This document shows positions 16,085 to 23,653 of a stretch of 59,332 nt of DNA, one piece after another. The position numbers were made by a program, and so were the translations under genes. Numbering within the stretch: the first letter of the stretch is position 1; every line of letters begins with the position of its first letter. This stretch comes from Bacillus sanguinis (GTDB lineage Bacteria > Bacillota > Bacilli > Bacillales > Bacillaceae_G): positions 1 to 59,332 of the forward strand of contig NZ_BOQB01000092.1 of assembly GCF_018332475.1 (NCBI RefSeq), in the 5' to 3' direction. A model generated the notes under the pieces. It was given only the letters and a program-made list of their open reading frames with translations. It was not told the origin of the DNA and did not search any database.

Positions 16085-17449
16085 ATGAAGAAAGAACAGA
16101 GAATGGCCAAAGAGATTTCAGAGCAACTTGGGGGAGCGAAAAATATTCGTGGCATTGCTCATTGTATGACGAGACTGCGATTAACGCTTCATGATGAAAG
16201 TAAAGTAAACATGGATCTTTTGAAAAAGGTTGAAGGGGTTATGGGTGTTATTGAAGATGAGACGCTTCAAGTTGTTGTTGGTCCAGGAACGGTAAACAAA
16301 GTAGCAGCTGAGATGGAAAGTTTAACGGGACTGCGAATTGGTGAGGTGGCAGATCATCACCTTGAAGACCTTGGGCAAGAGATGAAGTCAGAGATTAAGA
16401 AGAAAAATAATACACCAGTGAAAAACTTTTTAAGAAAAATAGGAAGTATTTTCATTCCGTTAATTCCAGGTCTTGTTGCGTCAGGAATTATAAACGGGGT
16501 CGCTAACTTTGCGAAAAACGCAGGTGCTGATCCGAATGCAACTTGGCTACAAATGTTACTACTTATTGGCGGCGGTATCTTTACATTCTTAGGCATTTTA
16601 GTCGGCTGGAATACGGCGAAAGAGTTTGGCGGGACTCCAGTTCTTGGGGCGATTGCTGGTATTTTAATTTTCAACCCGGCAATGGCGAATGTAAAATTAT
16701 TCGGTGAAGCGTTAGTACCTGGACGGGGCGGATTATTTGCAGTTATTTTTGCAGCGTGGCTTATGGTTGTAGTGGAAAGACAAGTTCGAAAAGCAGTGCC
16801 AAATGCAGTTGATATTATCATAACGCCACTTATTACTGTGTTAGTCGTAAGTATCGTTACGATGTTAGCGATTCAGCCGGTAGCAGGTTTCTTATCTGAA
16901 GGAATTACAAATGGAATTAATGGTATTTTAAGTATTGGCGGAGCGTTTGCTGGAGCAGTACTTGCTGGAACATTTTTACCGCTCGTTATGGTCGGGTTAC
17001 ATCACGGTTTAACACCGATTCATATGGAGTTTATTAATCAGACGCACGTAACGCCTTTATTACCGGTACTCGCAATGGCTGGAGCTGGGCAAGTAGGGGC
17101 GGCGATTGCTATCTATGTGAAAACAAAAAACAAACGACTTCGTAACGTAATTAAAGGTGCATTACCAGTTGGCTTTTTAGGAATTGGTGAACCGTTATTA
17201 TACGGGGTTACATTACCACTTGGGAAACCGTTTCTCACTGCTTGTTTAGGGGCAGCTGTCGGCGGTGCATTCCAAGCAGTTATGCAAACAGCTGCACTTG
17301 GAATTGGTGTATCAGGATTATCATTAATTCCGTTAATTGCTGATAATAAATATTTATTATATTTCCTTGGATTAGTAGTGGCATATACTTTTGGATTTAT
17401 CTTTACGTACTTCTTCGGATTTAAAGAAGAAATGGCAGAAAACATATAG
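16085..17449 (+). CDS. murP: PTS EIIBC component for MurNAc-type sugars
   Basis: A 454-residue PTS permease. The EIIB domain (residues 1-90) has the phosphorylated Cys27 in GIAHCMTRLRL, and a charged linker joins it to the EIIC domain from about 105 with about ten hydrophobic segments; the substrate loop includes LGIGEPLLYGV. No EIIA is fused, so a shared glucose-type EIIA is needed. Placement between murQ and mupG indicates MurNAc, or the disaccharide MurNAc-GlcNAc, as substrate. In Staphylococcus the mupG-murQ-murP-murR set uses that disaccharide. Regulation is by the murQ promoter. Confidence 0.92.
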   Translation: MKKEQRMAKEISEQLGGAKNIRGIAHCMTRLRLTLHDESKVNMDLLKKVEGVMGVIEDETLQVVVGPGTVNKVAAEMESLTGLRIGEVADHHLEDLGQEMKSEIKKKNNTPVKNFLRKIGSIFIPLIPGLVASGIINGVANFAKNAGADPNATWLQMLLLIGGGIFTFLGILVGWNTAKEFGGTPVLGAIAGILIFNPAMANVKLFGEALVPGRGGLFAVIFAAWLMVVVERQVRKAVPNAVDIIITPLITVLVVSIVTMLAIQPVAGFLSEGITNGINGILSIGGAFAGAVLAGTFLPLVMVGLHHGLTPIHMEFINQTHVTPLLPVLAMAGAGQVGAAIAIYVKTKNKRLRNVIKGALPVGFLGIGEPLLYGVTLPLGKPFLTACLGAAVGGAFQAVMQTAALGIGVSGLSLIPLIADNKYLLYFLGLVVAYTFGFIFTYFFGFKEEMAENI

Positions 17450-17497
17450 AGAAAGGGATTCCTTTCTCTTTTTCTACTCATAGAAAGGGAGATTCAT

Positions 17498-18562
17498 ATG
17501 ATCGGAGTTTCAATTTATCTTTCAAACGAACGAGTAAAGAAGCAAGAAGAGTGGCTAAAAGTAGCGAAGGAAAACGGGTTTTCATCTATTTTTACATCAT
17601 TGCACATTCCAGAAGATGATCCAAATACGTATAAAGAGTTAATTCAAATACTTGGAAAGCAAGCTCTCGAAAATGAAATGGAATTAATGGTCGATGTTTC
17701 TCCAAAATCTTTACACCATTTAGGTATGACATACGAAAATGTCGAAGAGTTAGTAGACTGGGGCATTACTGGTTTACGAATGGATTATGGCATCACGCCG
17801 AAAGAAATCGCACGCGTATCTTATAAAATGAAAGTAGCTTTAAATGCGAGTACGATTACAGATTCATTTTGGAAAGAGTTAATCACTGAAAAGATACGGG
17901 TAGAGAATGTGGAAGCGTGGCATAATTTTTATCCGCGCCCAGAAACAGGACTAGCAAAATCATTCTTACAAAAACAAAACGAATACTTACATGCGTGCGG
18001 AATAAAAACGATGGCATTTATTCCGGGAGATGGTGAAAAACGTGGTCCGCTATGTGAAGGTTTACCAACGTTAGAAAAGCACCGCAATATGCGCCCGCTT
18101 GAAGCGTACTTAGAACTTGTACAAGATTGTGGTGTCGATAAGGTGTTAATCGGGGATATAAGCGGAAGTATAGAAAGTGTACAAGAGATAGCGAGTGCGA
18201 GTAGAGGAATTATTCCGCTGCGGTATGAGCCATTGATCGAGAAAAATGAAGTATTAAAAATGGTAGAACAAGTGCATACAAATAGATTAGATCCAGCTCG
18301 TGATGTCATTCGTTCTGTAGAATCACGAGAAGAAAATAAATTCGTGTTACAGCCAATGCATGCAATTGCAAGAAAGAAAGGCAGCATTACAATTGATAAT
18401 GAATTGTACGGTAGATATGCAGGAGAGATGCAAGTTGCCAAACATGATTTGCCTGTAGATGAGAAAGTGAATGTTGTTGGGATGGTCGTAGAAGAGGATT
18501 TGTCTTTATTGTCGTATGTTGGTGCTGGAAAAATGTTTCAACTTTTTTGTGCGATAGAGTAA
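17498..18562 (+). CDS. mupG: 6-phospho-N-acetylmuramidase, MupG family (DUF871)
   Basis: A 354-residue DUF871 protein with a TIM-barrel N-terminal part (VSIYLSNERVKKQEEWL start, FYPRPETGLAKSF middle) and a small C-terminal cyclophilin-like domain. MupG of Staphylococcus hydrolyses 6-phospho-MurNAc-beta-1,4-GlcNAc to MurNAc-6-P and GlcNAc, which MurQ then uses. The gene follows murP by 48 bases in the same direction, ATG at 17498 after AAAGGGAG. It completes a pathway from cell-wall disaccharide to GlcNAc-6-P. Residue-level catalysis was not verified. Confidence 0.88.
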   Translation: MIGVSIYLSNERVKKQEEWLKVAKENGFSSIFTSLHIPEDDPNTYKELIQILGKQALENEMELMVDVSPKSLHHLGMTYENVEELVDWGITGLRMDYGITPKEIARVSYKMKVALNASTITDSFWKELITEKIRVENVEAWHNFYPRPETGLAKSFLQKQNEYLHACGIKTMAFIPGDGEKRGPLCEGLPTLEKHRNMRPLEAYLELVQDCGVDKVLIGDISGSIESVQEIASASRGIIPLRYEPLIEKNEVLKMVEQVHTNRLDPARDVIRSVESREENKFVLQPMHAIARKKGSITIDNELYGRYAGEMQVAKHDLPVDEKVNVVGMVVEEDLSLLSYVGAGKMFQLFCAIE

Positions 18563-18589
18563 AAGCTTGAATTAGCGCTATTTTGAAGG

Positions 18590-18622
18590 AAAACATTATC
18601 CGTAAAAGGGATAATGTTTTTT
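18590..18622 (+). terminator. Terminator of the murQPmupG unit
   Basis: AAAACATTATCC and GGGATAATGTTTT pair around GTAAAA; a T run follows. Confidence 0.85.
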
Positions 18623-18641
18623 GTTTTCTTTAAAAAAGTAT

Positions 18642-18670
18642 TTGACGAATGAAATGAAATACCGTATTGT
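18642..18670 (+). promoter_or_regulatory. Promoter of the DoxX gene
   Basis: TTGACG at 18642-18647 and TATTGT at 18665-18670 are 17 bases apart, a good sigma-A-type match. Confidence 0.5.
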
Positions 18671-18722
18671 TTTGACTTGTAAATAAAAGTTCACCATAAC
18701 AAAACAAAAAGGAGAGTTCAAA

Positions 18723-19127
18723 ATGAATCAATACATTGGTAATTTAATTATTCGTATCGTGTTAGGAGTAACGTTCTTTGCACATGGTTTAGCGAAGTTT
18801 CAATCGGGTATCGATAACGTAGCAGGATGGTTTACAAGCATTGGCTTACCAGGCGGTCTTGCATATGGCGTAGCAACAGTTGAATTAGTTGGTGGTATAT
18901 TATTAATTATCGGTTTAGGCGTAAGATATGTAGGGTTGTTATTCGCTCTTATTTTAGCTGGAGCTATCGTAAAGGTAAATGGAGCAGCAGGTTTATTAGG
19001 AGATGGAAAGAATCCAGGATATGAATTAGATCTTGCATTACTAGCAATGGGTGCGTATTTATTCGTTGTAAAAGCAGAAGGATATGTAGATCGTTTCTTA
19101 AAAGAGAAAGTAATGAAAAAGAAGTAA
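18723..19127 (+). CDS. DoxX family membrane protein
   Basis: A 134-residue DoxX-type protein with four hydrophobic helices (LGVTFFAHGLAKFQSG, VELVGGILLIIGLGVRYVGLL, and so on). Relatives such as CatD/MhqP act in quinone or electrophile stress and respire thiols, but roles are poorly defined. The ATG at 18723 follows AAGGAG. It is monocistronic or may read into the SnoaL-like gene 155 bases downstream, but that gene has its own promoter. The SnoaL gene has two palindromes that suggest a shared stress regulator. Confidence 0.82.
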   Translation: MNQYIGNLIIRIVLGVTFFAHGLAKFQSGIDNVAGWFTSIGLPGGLAYGVATVELVGGILLIIGLGVRYVGLLFALILAGAIVKVNGAAGLLGDGKNPGYELDLALLAMGAYLFVVKAEGYVDRFLKEKVMKKK

Positions 19128-19143
19128 ACTTATTTATAAAATG

Positions 19144-19172
19144 TTGACTTGAATCAATATTGTAACTATAAT
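19144..19172 (+). promoter_or_regulatory. Promoter of the SnoaL-like gene
   Basis: TTGACT (19144-19149) and TATAAT (19167-19172) are separated by exactly 17 bases, near consensus. The -10 lies inside a TTGTAA/TTACAA inverted repeat at 19160-19180. Confidence 0.75.
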
Positions 19173-19180
19173 GATTACAA
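19160..19180 (+). promoter_or_regulatory. Operator-like palindrome over the -10
   Basis: TTGTAA at 19160-19165 and TTACAA at 19175-19180 frame the -10 box. The same half-sites recur in the larger palindrome at 19214-19258. Confidence 0.6.
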
Positions 19181-19213
19181 CATATAGATTAAGAGTGAAA
19201 CAATTTAAATATT

Positions 19214-19258
19214 TTTTTACACATGTTGTAACTTTAAAGGTTACAACATGTGTAAAAA
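19214..19258 (+). repeat. Perfect 19-bp inverted repeat in the 5' leader
   Basis: TTTTTACACATGTTGTAAC (19214-19232) is perfectly complementary to 19240-19258 with a seven-base centre TTTAAAG. It lies 24 bases ahead of the ATG of the SnoaL-like gene. It contains the TTGTAAC/GTTACAA half-sites seen at the promoter. It could be a repressor operator, an RNA hairpin or both; it lacks a following U-tract on either strand, so a terminator is unlikely. Confidence 0.8.
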
Positions 19259-19281
19259 TAAATAAAATGGGAGGAAGTAAC

Positions 19282-19683
19282 ATGCCTAAATCAAATTTAG
19301 AAATGATTCGAAGTACATATGAAGGATCCGCTTCTTCGAATGCAAAGCATTTAGCAGAAGCCCTCTCTGAAAAAGCAGAATGGACAGAGGCAGAAGGGTT
19401 CCCGTACGGTGGGACTTATATAGGTGTAGAAGCGATCATGGAAAATGTATTTAGCCGATTAGGATCAGAATGGGATGATTATAAAGCAAGTGTAAATACA
19501 TATCATGAAGTAAGCGGAAAAGATGTAATTATTGCTGAAGGTGTTTATTCAGGAGTTTATAAAGAAACGGGAAAATCATTTGAAGCAGAATTTGTTCATG
19601 TATGGCAACTTGAGAACGGAAAAATTGTAAAATTCAAGCAATATGTGGATAGTTATATTGTACGAGAAGCAATGAAGGTTTAA
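19282..19683 (+). CDS. SnoaL-like / NTF2-fold protein
   Basis: A 133-residue cone-fold protein of the SnoaL-like/NTF2 superfamily. An N-terminal helix (LEMIRSTYEGSASSNAKHL) is followed by strands ending in ENGKIVKFKQYVDSYIV, a typical C-terminal pattern. Members are isomerases, cyclases or binding proteins; the substrate here is unknown. The ATG at 19282 has GGGAGG six bases upstream; the in-frame extension to 19171 lies in the promoter and hairpin and is rejected. The strong promoter and two palindromes imply tight regulation by an unidentified repressor, probably responding to a small molecule. Confidence 0.85.
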   Translation: MPKSNLEMIRSTYEGSASSNAKHLAEALSEKAEWTEAEGFPYGGTYIGVEAIMENVFSRLGSEWDDYKASVNTYHEVSGKDVIIAEGVYSGVYKETGKSFEAEFVHVWQLENGKIVKFKQYVDSYIVREAMKV

Positions 19684-19770
19684 AATGAAATAAGGAAACA
19701 AATGGAATCGACTGTGCCCAGGCGATTCCATTTGTTTATGTGATTATTAGGGGAATGGGGAGTACATAAT

Positions 19771-20253
19771 ATGAAAAAATGGATAATAGGGACAATTACA
19801 ATGATTGTAATTGTGATAGGGGCTGTATTCGGTACTACTAAACTTCTTAATTATATAGAGGAAGAGGAGAAGAGTCTTAAAACACAAAAAGTAATGGGCC
19901 AACAGGAAAAGAAAGTTGAGGAAGAGAAGCCACAATTTAGTGAAGATGAAATTATTTCTACCATGCATAGGATGGTACATCAAAAAGTGAAATCCTCTGA
20001 AAAATGGGGATTTATTGAAATGACAAATAAGGAAATTGTTAGTGCCAAGAAGGCAGTAGAAAGCAGTACAAATTTTAAACATAAGTCAAAGCTACTTGCC
20101 ACTTTAGAGCGCTGGGAAAAAGGGGACTTTTCACAAACGGTTGAGGAGCATAACTTTTTGTGGGAAATTCAAGGTGGTGATACTGGAAAGGCAACAGAAC
20201 GATTATCGCCAGAAGAAGAAAAGCAGTATGTGAAAGAAATGAAAGGTAAATAA
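19771..20253 (+). CDS. DUF6241-like exported or membrane-anchored protein
   Basis: A 160-residue protein with one N-terminal membrane helix (WIIGTITMIVIVIGAVFG), a charged coiled region, then a globular domain containing ISTMHRMVHQKVKSSEKWGF and IEMTNKEI, which I associate with the DUF6241 family. The C-terminal part is charged. The ATG at 19771 follows a weak GGGGA site. It is preceded by a separate region and ends at a shared bidirectional terminator. No functional data can be inferred; it is probably anchored outside the membrane. Confidence 0.6.
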   Translation: MKKWIIGTITMIVIVIGAVFGTTKLLNYIEEEEKSLKTQKVMGQQEKKVEEEKPQFSEDEIISTMHRMVHQKVKSSEKWGFIEMTNKEIVSAKKAVESSTNFKHKSKLLATLERWEKGDFSQTVEEHNFLWEIQGGDTGKATERLSPEEEKQYVKEMKGK

Positions 20254-20285
20254 AAACATCGCCACTTTGGTGGCGATGTTTTTTA
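20254..20285. terminator. Bidirectional terminator
   Basis: AACATCGCCAC and GTGGCGATGTT form a perfect 11-base stem around a TTTG loop, with T and A tracts at the two ends. It lies between convergent genes. Confidence 0.9.
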
Positions 20286-20286
20286 G

Positions 20287-21198
20287 TTAAGAATGTTTCC
20301 GCATTAAAGCTCTAGTTGGCTGAACAGTAACTGTTTTGAAATGAGAAAATAAATAACATCCTGTCACAACGATCATTGTCCCGAAAATTTGTATCCACGT
20401 TAGTTCTTCACCGAGGAAAAGGAATGCTAAAATAGCTGTGAAAATCGGATTGAAGTTTAGAAAAATTCCTGATGTAGTTGCTCCTAATTTTTGTACGCCA
20501 ATATTCCAAAATACCATGCAAAGAACTGTGGAAATAAGCCCTGTATATAAAAGGGATGTGATGAAAGAAGTGTTTATATTTGTAACAGTGAAGCTCCCTA
20601 TGTTAAATGGTAGTAATAAAATAACACCGAAAATACCAGAGTAAAGCGTCGCCATGAGCGGTGTAGTTGTTTTTGTTGCCCATTTACTACAAACAGAATA
20701 GATTCCCCAAATACAAACAGCTGCAATCATCCATAAATCTCCGCTATTAAAATGTAATGAAAATAAAAGTGAAAACTCACCTTTTAATAGGACAAGAATA
20801 ACCCCAAAGAATGAAAGAATCATGGATAGAATTTGAAGTGTGTTTACTTTTTCTTTTAGAAATAATACTGAAAATAGTGCAATTGAAATCGCATTTAATG
20901 TAGAAATAAGCCCTACATTCGTTGCGGATGTTTTTTCTAGTGCTAGAAATTGAAAGATGTTAAAAAGAGCGACCCCTGAAATTCCCATTAGTATTAACGG
21001 AAGTATTGCAGCGCGAGGCGGAATGATTTTCTTTTCTTTAAACCATACCATCGGTAATAAACAAACGATCGCAATCATCCATCTTAAACTTGTAAGTGTC
21101 ATCGGAGACGCGTGATCGACGAGCGATTTTCCAACAACGAAATTTCCTCCCCACAATAAGCTCGTTAGTAATAGTAAAAAGACATAAAAATAAGGCAT
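20287..21198 (-). CDS. EamA/DMT family transporter
   Basis: A 303-residue exporter with two EamA repeats, each of about five helices; LLWGGNFVVGKSLVDHASP starts the first and LMATLYSGIFGVILLLPF lies in the second. The start at 21198 (ATG) follows AAAGGGGAT; the in-frame extension from 21249 has no ribosome site. It is transcribed divergently from an Lrp/AsnC-family gene, a common arrangement for amino acid exporters. Substrate is not known but an amino acid or metabolite is likely. Confidence 0.87.
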   Translation of the reverse strand: MPYFYVFLLLLTSLLWGGNFVVGKSLVDHASPMTLTSLRWMIAIVCLLPMVWFKEKKIIPPRAAILPLILMGISGVALFNIFQFLALEKTSATNVGLISTLNAISIALFSVLFLKEKVNTLQILSMILSFFGVILVLLKGEFSLLFSLHFNSGDLWMIAAVCIWGIYSVCSKWATKTTTPLMATLYSGIFGVILLLPFNIGSFTVTNINTSFITSLLYTGLISTVLCMVFWNIGVQKLGATTSGIFLNFNPIFTAILAFLFLGEELTWIQIFGTMIVVTGCYLFSHFKTVTVQPTRALMRKHS

Positions 21199-21402
21199 AT
21201 TAAAATCCCCTTTGTTGTAATCAATATGAATTGTAAATAATTTTAGCATTTTTCTTTGTTGTGTAATATATTCTTTTGTATAATGGATAAAAGTCGATAA
21301 AATGTTTTGTTGTGAATAATATTTAAAGAAGGATATTCAGTTTTATATAAGTTATAAGGTGTTTTTTCGAATAATCATCGGTAATAAAAAGGGGGAATTT
21401 TG

Positions 21403-21897
21403 ATGGAGTCATCTGTTATTAAAGTATTGGATGATTTAGATATACAAATTCTAGATATATTGCAGAAGGAGTCACAAGTAAGTAATGCAGAACTAGCACG
21501 CCGCGTTAATTTATCACCAGCTGCAATGCATGCAAGAATTAAAAGGTTAGATGGAGAAGGTTTCATTGATAAGCAAGTAGCCATTTTAAATCAAGAAAAG
21601 CTTGGTTTTGATTTGTTATGTTTCATTTTTATGAGTACGAATATTCATCAATCAGATAAGCTTGAAGTGTTGGAAAAAGAATTAGAAGCGATGCCGGAAG
21701 TGTTAGAATGTCACTGTTTAACAGGAGAGTATGATTATTTATTGAAGGTTGCCAATCGTGATCGTAAAGAATTAGAGCAGTTTATTAGAAAGCTAAATAA
21801 GCTTGGTATTACACGGATACAGACGAGTTTAGCACTTCGGGAAATTAAATATTCGACGGTATTGCCGATACGAAATGAGGAACCAAGCATCGATTAG
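21403..21897 (+). CDS. Lrp/AsnC family transcriptional regulator
   Basis: A 164-residue regulator with an N-terminal helix-turn-helix (VSNAELARRVNLSPAAMHAR) and a C-terminal RAM domain that binds amino acids (LECHCLTGEYDYLLKVANRD). The ATG at 21403 follows GGGGGA; the track frame begins at a TTG three bases upstream. It faces away from the EamA transporter across about 200 bases, so it probably controls that exporter and itself. The specific effector is not known. Its end overlaps a terminator. Confidence 0.87.
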   Translation: MESSVIKVLDDLDIQILDILQKESQVSNAELARRVNLSPAAMHARIKRLDGEGFIDKQVAILNQEKLGFDLLCFIFMSTNIHQSDKLEVLEKELEAMPEVLECHCLTGEYDYLLKVANRDRKELEQFIRKLNKLGITRIQTSLALREIKYSTVLPIRNEEPSID

Positions 21898-21912
21898 ATT
21901 GCTTGGTTTTTT
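21881..21912 (+). terminator. Terminator of the Lrp gene
   Basis: AACCAAGCA and TGCTTGGTT pair, followed by TTTTTTG. The stem overlaps the last codons. Confidence 0.8.
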
Positions 21913-22025
21913 GTTTGTATAAAGTGATTGACGAGGAGAGAAGAGAGATGTATTATTATATAAAATTATGAATTAAAATTCACTACAGTTTATAAATATT
22001 AATATTGGGGGCAAAGGGATAGAAT

Positions 22026-22481
22026 ATGAAAATCTGTAATGCAGTTACGAGTGATGTGAAAGAAATTTATAGTCTCATTGAAGCTTATGCAAAAGAGGGC
22101 GTGGTTTTACCGCGTTCTCTTTTATCTCTCTATCAATATTTACAATGTTTATATGTTATGAAAGAAGGGGAAGAAATCGTTGGAGTTGCTGGTTTACATG
22201 TGTTAGGGGAGGATCTTGCAGAAGTTCGGTCATTAGTCGTTCCGCATACATATGCAGGGAAGGGAATCGGGCGTATGCTAGTGAACCATGTAATAAATGA
22301 GGCAGCGAAAATAAAAGTGAGTAGAGTCATTTCTTTAACATATGAAACGGAATTTTTTCAAAAGTGCGGGTTTGATTTTGTGAATAGAGAGGCGTTACCA
22401 GAGAAAGTATGGATTGATTGTAGGCATTGTCCAAAGGTGGATTATTGTGATGAGGTGGCGATGATTCGGTATGTTGGGTGA
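22026..22481 (+). CDS. GNAT family N-acetyltransferase
   Basis: A 151-residue acetyltransferase of the GNAT fold. The acetyl-CoA loop is present (VVPHTYAGKGIGRMLVNHVI), and the C terminus is cysteine-rich (WIDCRHCPKVDYCDE), reminiscent of ArgA-like GNAT proteins that often bind zinc there. The substrate is unknown. The ATG at 22026 is preceded by GGGGCAAAGGGA. It is monocistronic with a hairpin downstream. Whether it works on glutamate cannot be told from the sequence. Confidence 0.82.
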   Translation: MKICNAVTSDVKEIYSLIEAYAKEGVVLPRSLLSLYQYLQCLYVMKEGEEIVGVAGLHVLGEDLAEVRSLVVPHTYAGKGIGRMLVNHVINEAAKIKVSRVISLTYETEFFQKCGFDFVNREALPEKVWIDCRHCPKVDYCDEVAMIRYVG

Positions 22482-22490
22482 AATAAATGT

Positions 22491-22526
22491 AAAAAAGAGC
22501 AGCTAGCAAACGCTAACTGCTCTATT
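22491..22526 (+). terminator. Hairpin after the acetyltransferase gene
   Basis: GAGCAGCTAGC and GCTAACTGCTC pair (one mismatch) around AAAC. The following TATTAAAG is only weakly T-rich, so termination is likely but imperfect. Confidence 0.6.
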
Positions 22527-22638
22527 AAAGGGATCTCTCCAAGGGGGAGTGGAGAAAATATTATGTTACTAGCAGTATTGACGGATTATTAGGAAATATA
22601 CAAATCGGATGAAAGAAATTTTAAATAAACTTTCGGCA

Positions 22639-22668
22639 TTGACAGTTTTTAAAATATTCATGTACAAT
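22639..22668 (+). promoter_or_regulatory. Promoter of the SMR efflux pair
   Basis: TTGACA (22639-22644) and TACAAT (22663-22668), 18 bases apart with a TG just before the -10. A 17-bp operator follows immediately downstream. Confidence 0.7.
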
Positions 22669-22673
22669 ACACA

Positions 22674-22690
22674 TGAATGACATTCAGTCA
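22674..22690 (+). promoter_or_regulatory. TetR-type operator copy 1
   Basis: TGAATGACATTCAGTCA is a near-perfect 7-3-7 palindrome placed at about +1 of the SMR promoter, consistent with repression by the adjacent TetR protein. Confidence 0.65.
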
Positions 22691-22808
22691 TTTTTGAAAA
22701 TAGCAGGATGTAATTTGCTTGGAAACGGAACAAATATAAATGGTAAATGAGGATGATAGTTGTTTTTATATAGTAGAGATGAAAGAATATATTTTTTTAA
22801 AACAAAAA

Positions 22809-22825
22809 TGACTGATAGTCAGTCA
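22809..22825 (+). promoter_or_regulatory. TetR-type operator copy 2
   Basis: TGACTGATAGTCAGTCA is a perfect 7-3-7 palindrome just ahead of the ribosome site of the first SMR gene. Confidence 0.7.
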
Positions 22826-22840
22826 TAAGAGGTGAGAGGT

Positions 22841-23185
22841 ATGAAAAATAAAGCTTGGTTATATGTCATATTAACATGTATCTTTGAAGTTTTTTGGGTG
22901 TTTGGTTTTAATACGGCCAATACGTGGTGGCATTGGATTATCATTTTAGGAGTTATCGCTGTTGATTTTCACTTCCTTTCTAAAGCGTGTGAACATCTTG
23001 CAACAGGAACCGTATATGCTGTGTTCGCCGGAGCTGGTACGGTAGGTACGTTCTTAATGGATGTATTCCTTTTCGGCGGAAGTTTCAGTGTAGGGAAATT
23101 ATTCTTTATCGTGATGGTTGTAGCTGGCGTTATCGGTTTAAAGCTAGCTGATAATAAAGAAGAAACTGTGGAAGGAGCTGCTTAA
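22841..23185 (+). CDS. SMR family multidrug transporter, YkkC-like
   Basis: A 114-residue four-helix small multidrug resistance protein. The essential membrane Glu is in TCIFEVFWVFGF. It resembles the YkkC subunit of paired SMR exporters, with the partner encoded three bases downstream. The start at 22841 is taken after GAGGTGAGAGG; a GTG at 22832 is an alternative. Paired SMRs form heterodimers that export cationic drugs or guanidinium compounds. Two operator palindromes lie upstream and the TetR gene lies after the pair. Confidence 0.87.
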   Translation: MKNKAWLYVILTCIFEVFWVFGFNTANTWWHWIIILGVIAVDFHFLSKACEHLATGTVYAVFAGAGTVGTFLMDVFLFGGSFSVGKLFFIVMVVAGVIGLKLADNKEETVEGAA

Positions 23186-23187
23186 AG

Positions 23188-23502
23188 ATGGGTTGGTTTT
23201 TCGTATTTTGTGCTGCAATTAGTGAAATAGTCGGTGTGATTGGCCTTAAAATGTATAGTAAAGATAAAACGTTAGCAAATGGGGCACTTTATATAGGTGG
23301 ATTTGCTACATCCTTCGCATTCTTGTATACATCTTTCTTATTCTTACAAGTAAGTGTCGCGTATGCGGTTTGGATTGGTATTGGAACAGCGGGAGCCGTT
23401 TTATTAAACATGTTCCTGTTTGGTGAGTCGAAAAGTAAAGCACGTATCATTAGTGTGGTTCTTATTGTATGCGGAGTAACAGGGTTAAAGGCTCTTTCTT
23501 AA
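23188..23502 (+). CDS. SMR family multidrug transporter, YkkD-like
   Basis: A 104-residue four-helix SMR subunit with the conserved Glu in AAISEIVGVIGL. It overlaps closely with its partner gene (two bases between stop and ATG), so the pair is probably translated in coupled fashion. The two proteins are expected to insert as an antiparallel heterodimer. A terminator follows. The substrate class is a guess from the family: quaternary ammonium compounds or guanidinium. Confidence 0.87.
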   Translation: MGWFFVFCAAISEIVGVIGLKMYSKDKTLANGALYIGGFATSFAFLYTSFLFLQVSVAYAVWIGIGTAGAVLLNMFLFGESKSKARIISVVLIVCGVTGLKALS

Positions 23503-23518
23503 AGATATATTGCATTTT

Positions 23519-23549
23519 GTCTCCTAATTGTTTGTTAGGAGATTTTTAT
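23519..23549 (+). terminator. Terminator of the SMR pair
   Basis: TCTCCTAA and TTAGGAGA form an eight-base stem around TTGTTTG, with TTTTTATT after. Confidence 0.8.
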
Positions 23550-23585
23550 TATTAAAAAATGATTTCCTCTTAGAGTTCACTATCA

Positions 23586-23613
23586 TTGACAGTACAATCG
23601 ATTATCTTATAAA
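23586..23613 (+). promoter_or_regulatory. Promoter of the TetR gene
   Basis: TTGACA (23586-23591) and TATAAA (23608-23613) are 16 bases apart. An operator copy overlaps the region just downstream, implying autoregulation. Confidence 0.65.
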
Positions 23614-23614
23614 A

Positions 23615-23631
23615 TGAGTCACAGTCATTCA
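23615..23631 (+). promoter_or_regulatory. TetR-type operator copy 3
   Basis: TGAGTCACAGTCATTCA, a 7-3-7 palindrome with two mismatches, starts right after the tetR -10 box. Confidence 0.5.
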
Positions 23632-23653
23632 ATACGTGTTTGAAAGGGTTTAG

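Noticed and set aside
16357-16821. 154-codon reverse frame in murP
   Set aside because: Antisense shadow of the PTS permease with Pro/Ala-rich composition and no upstream signals.
19214-19258. Rho-independent terminator
   Set aside because: The hairpin is followed by A-rich sequence on both strands, so no U-tract would form.
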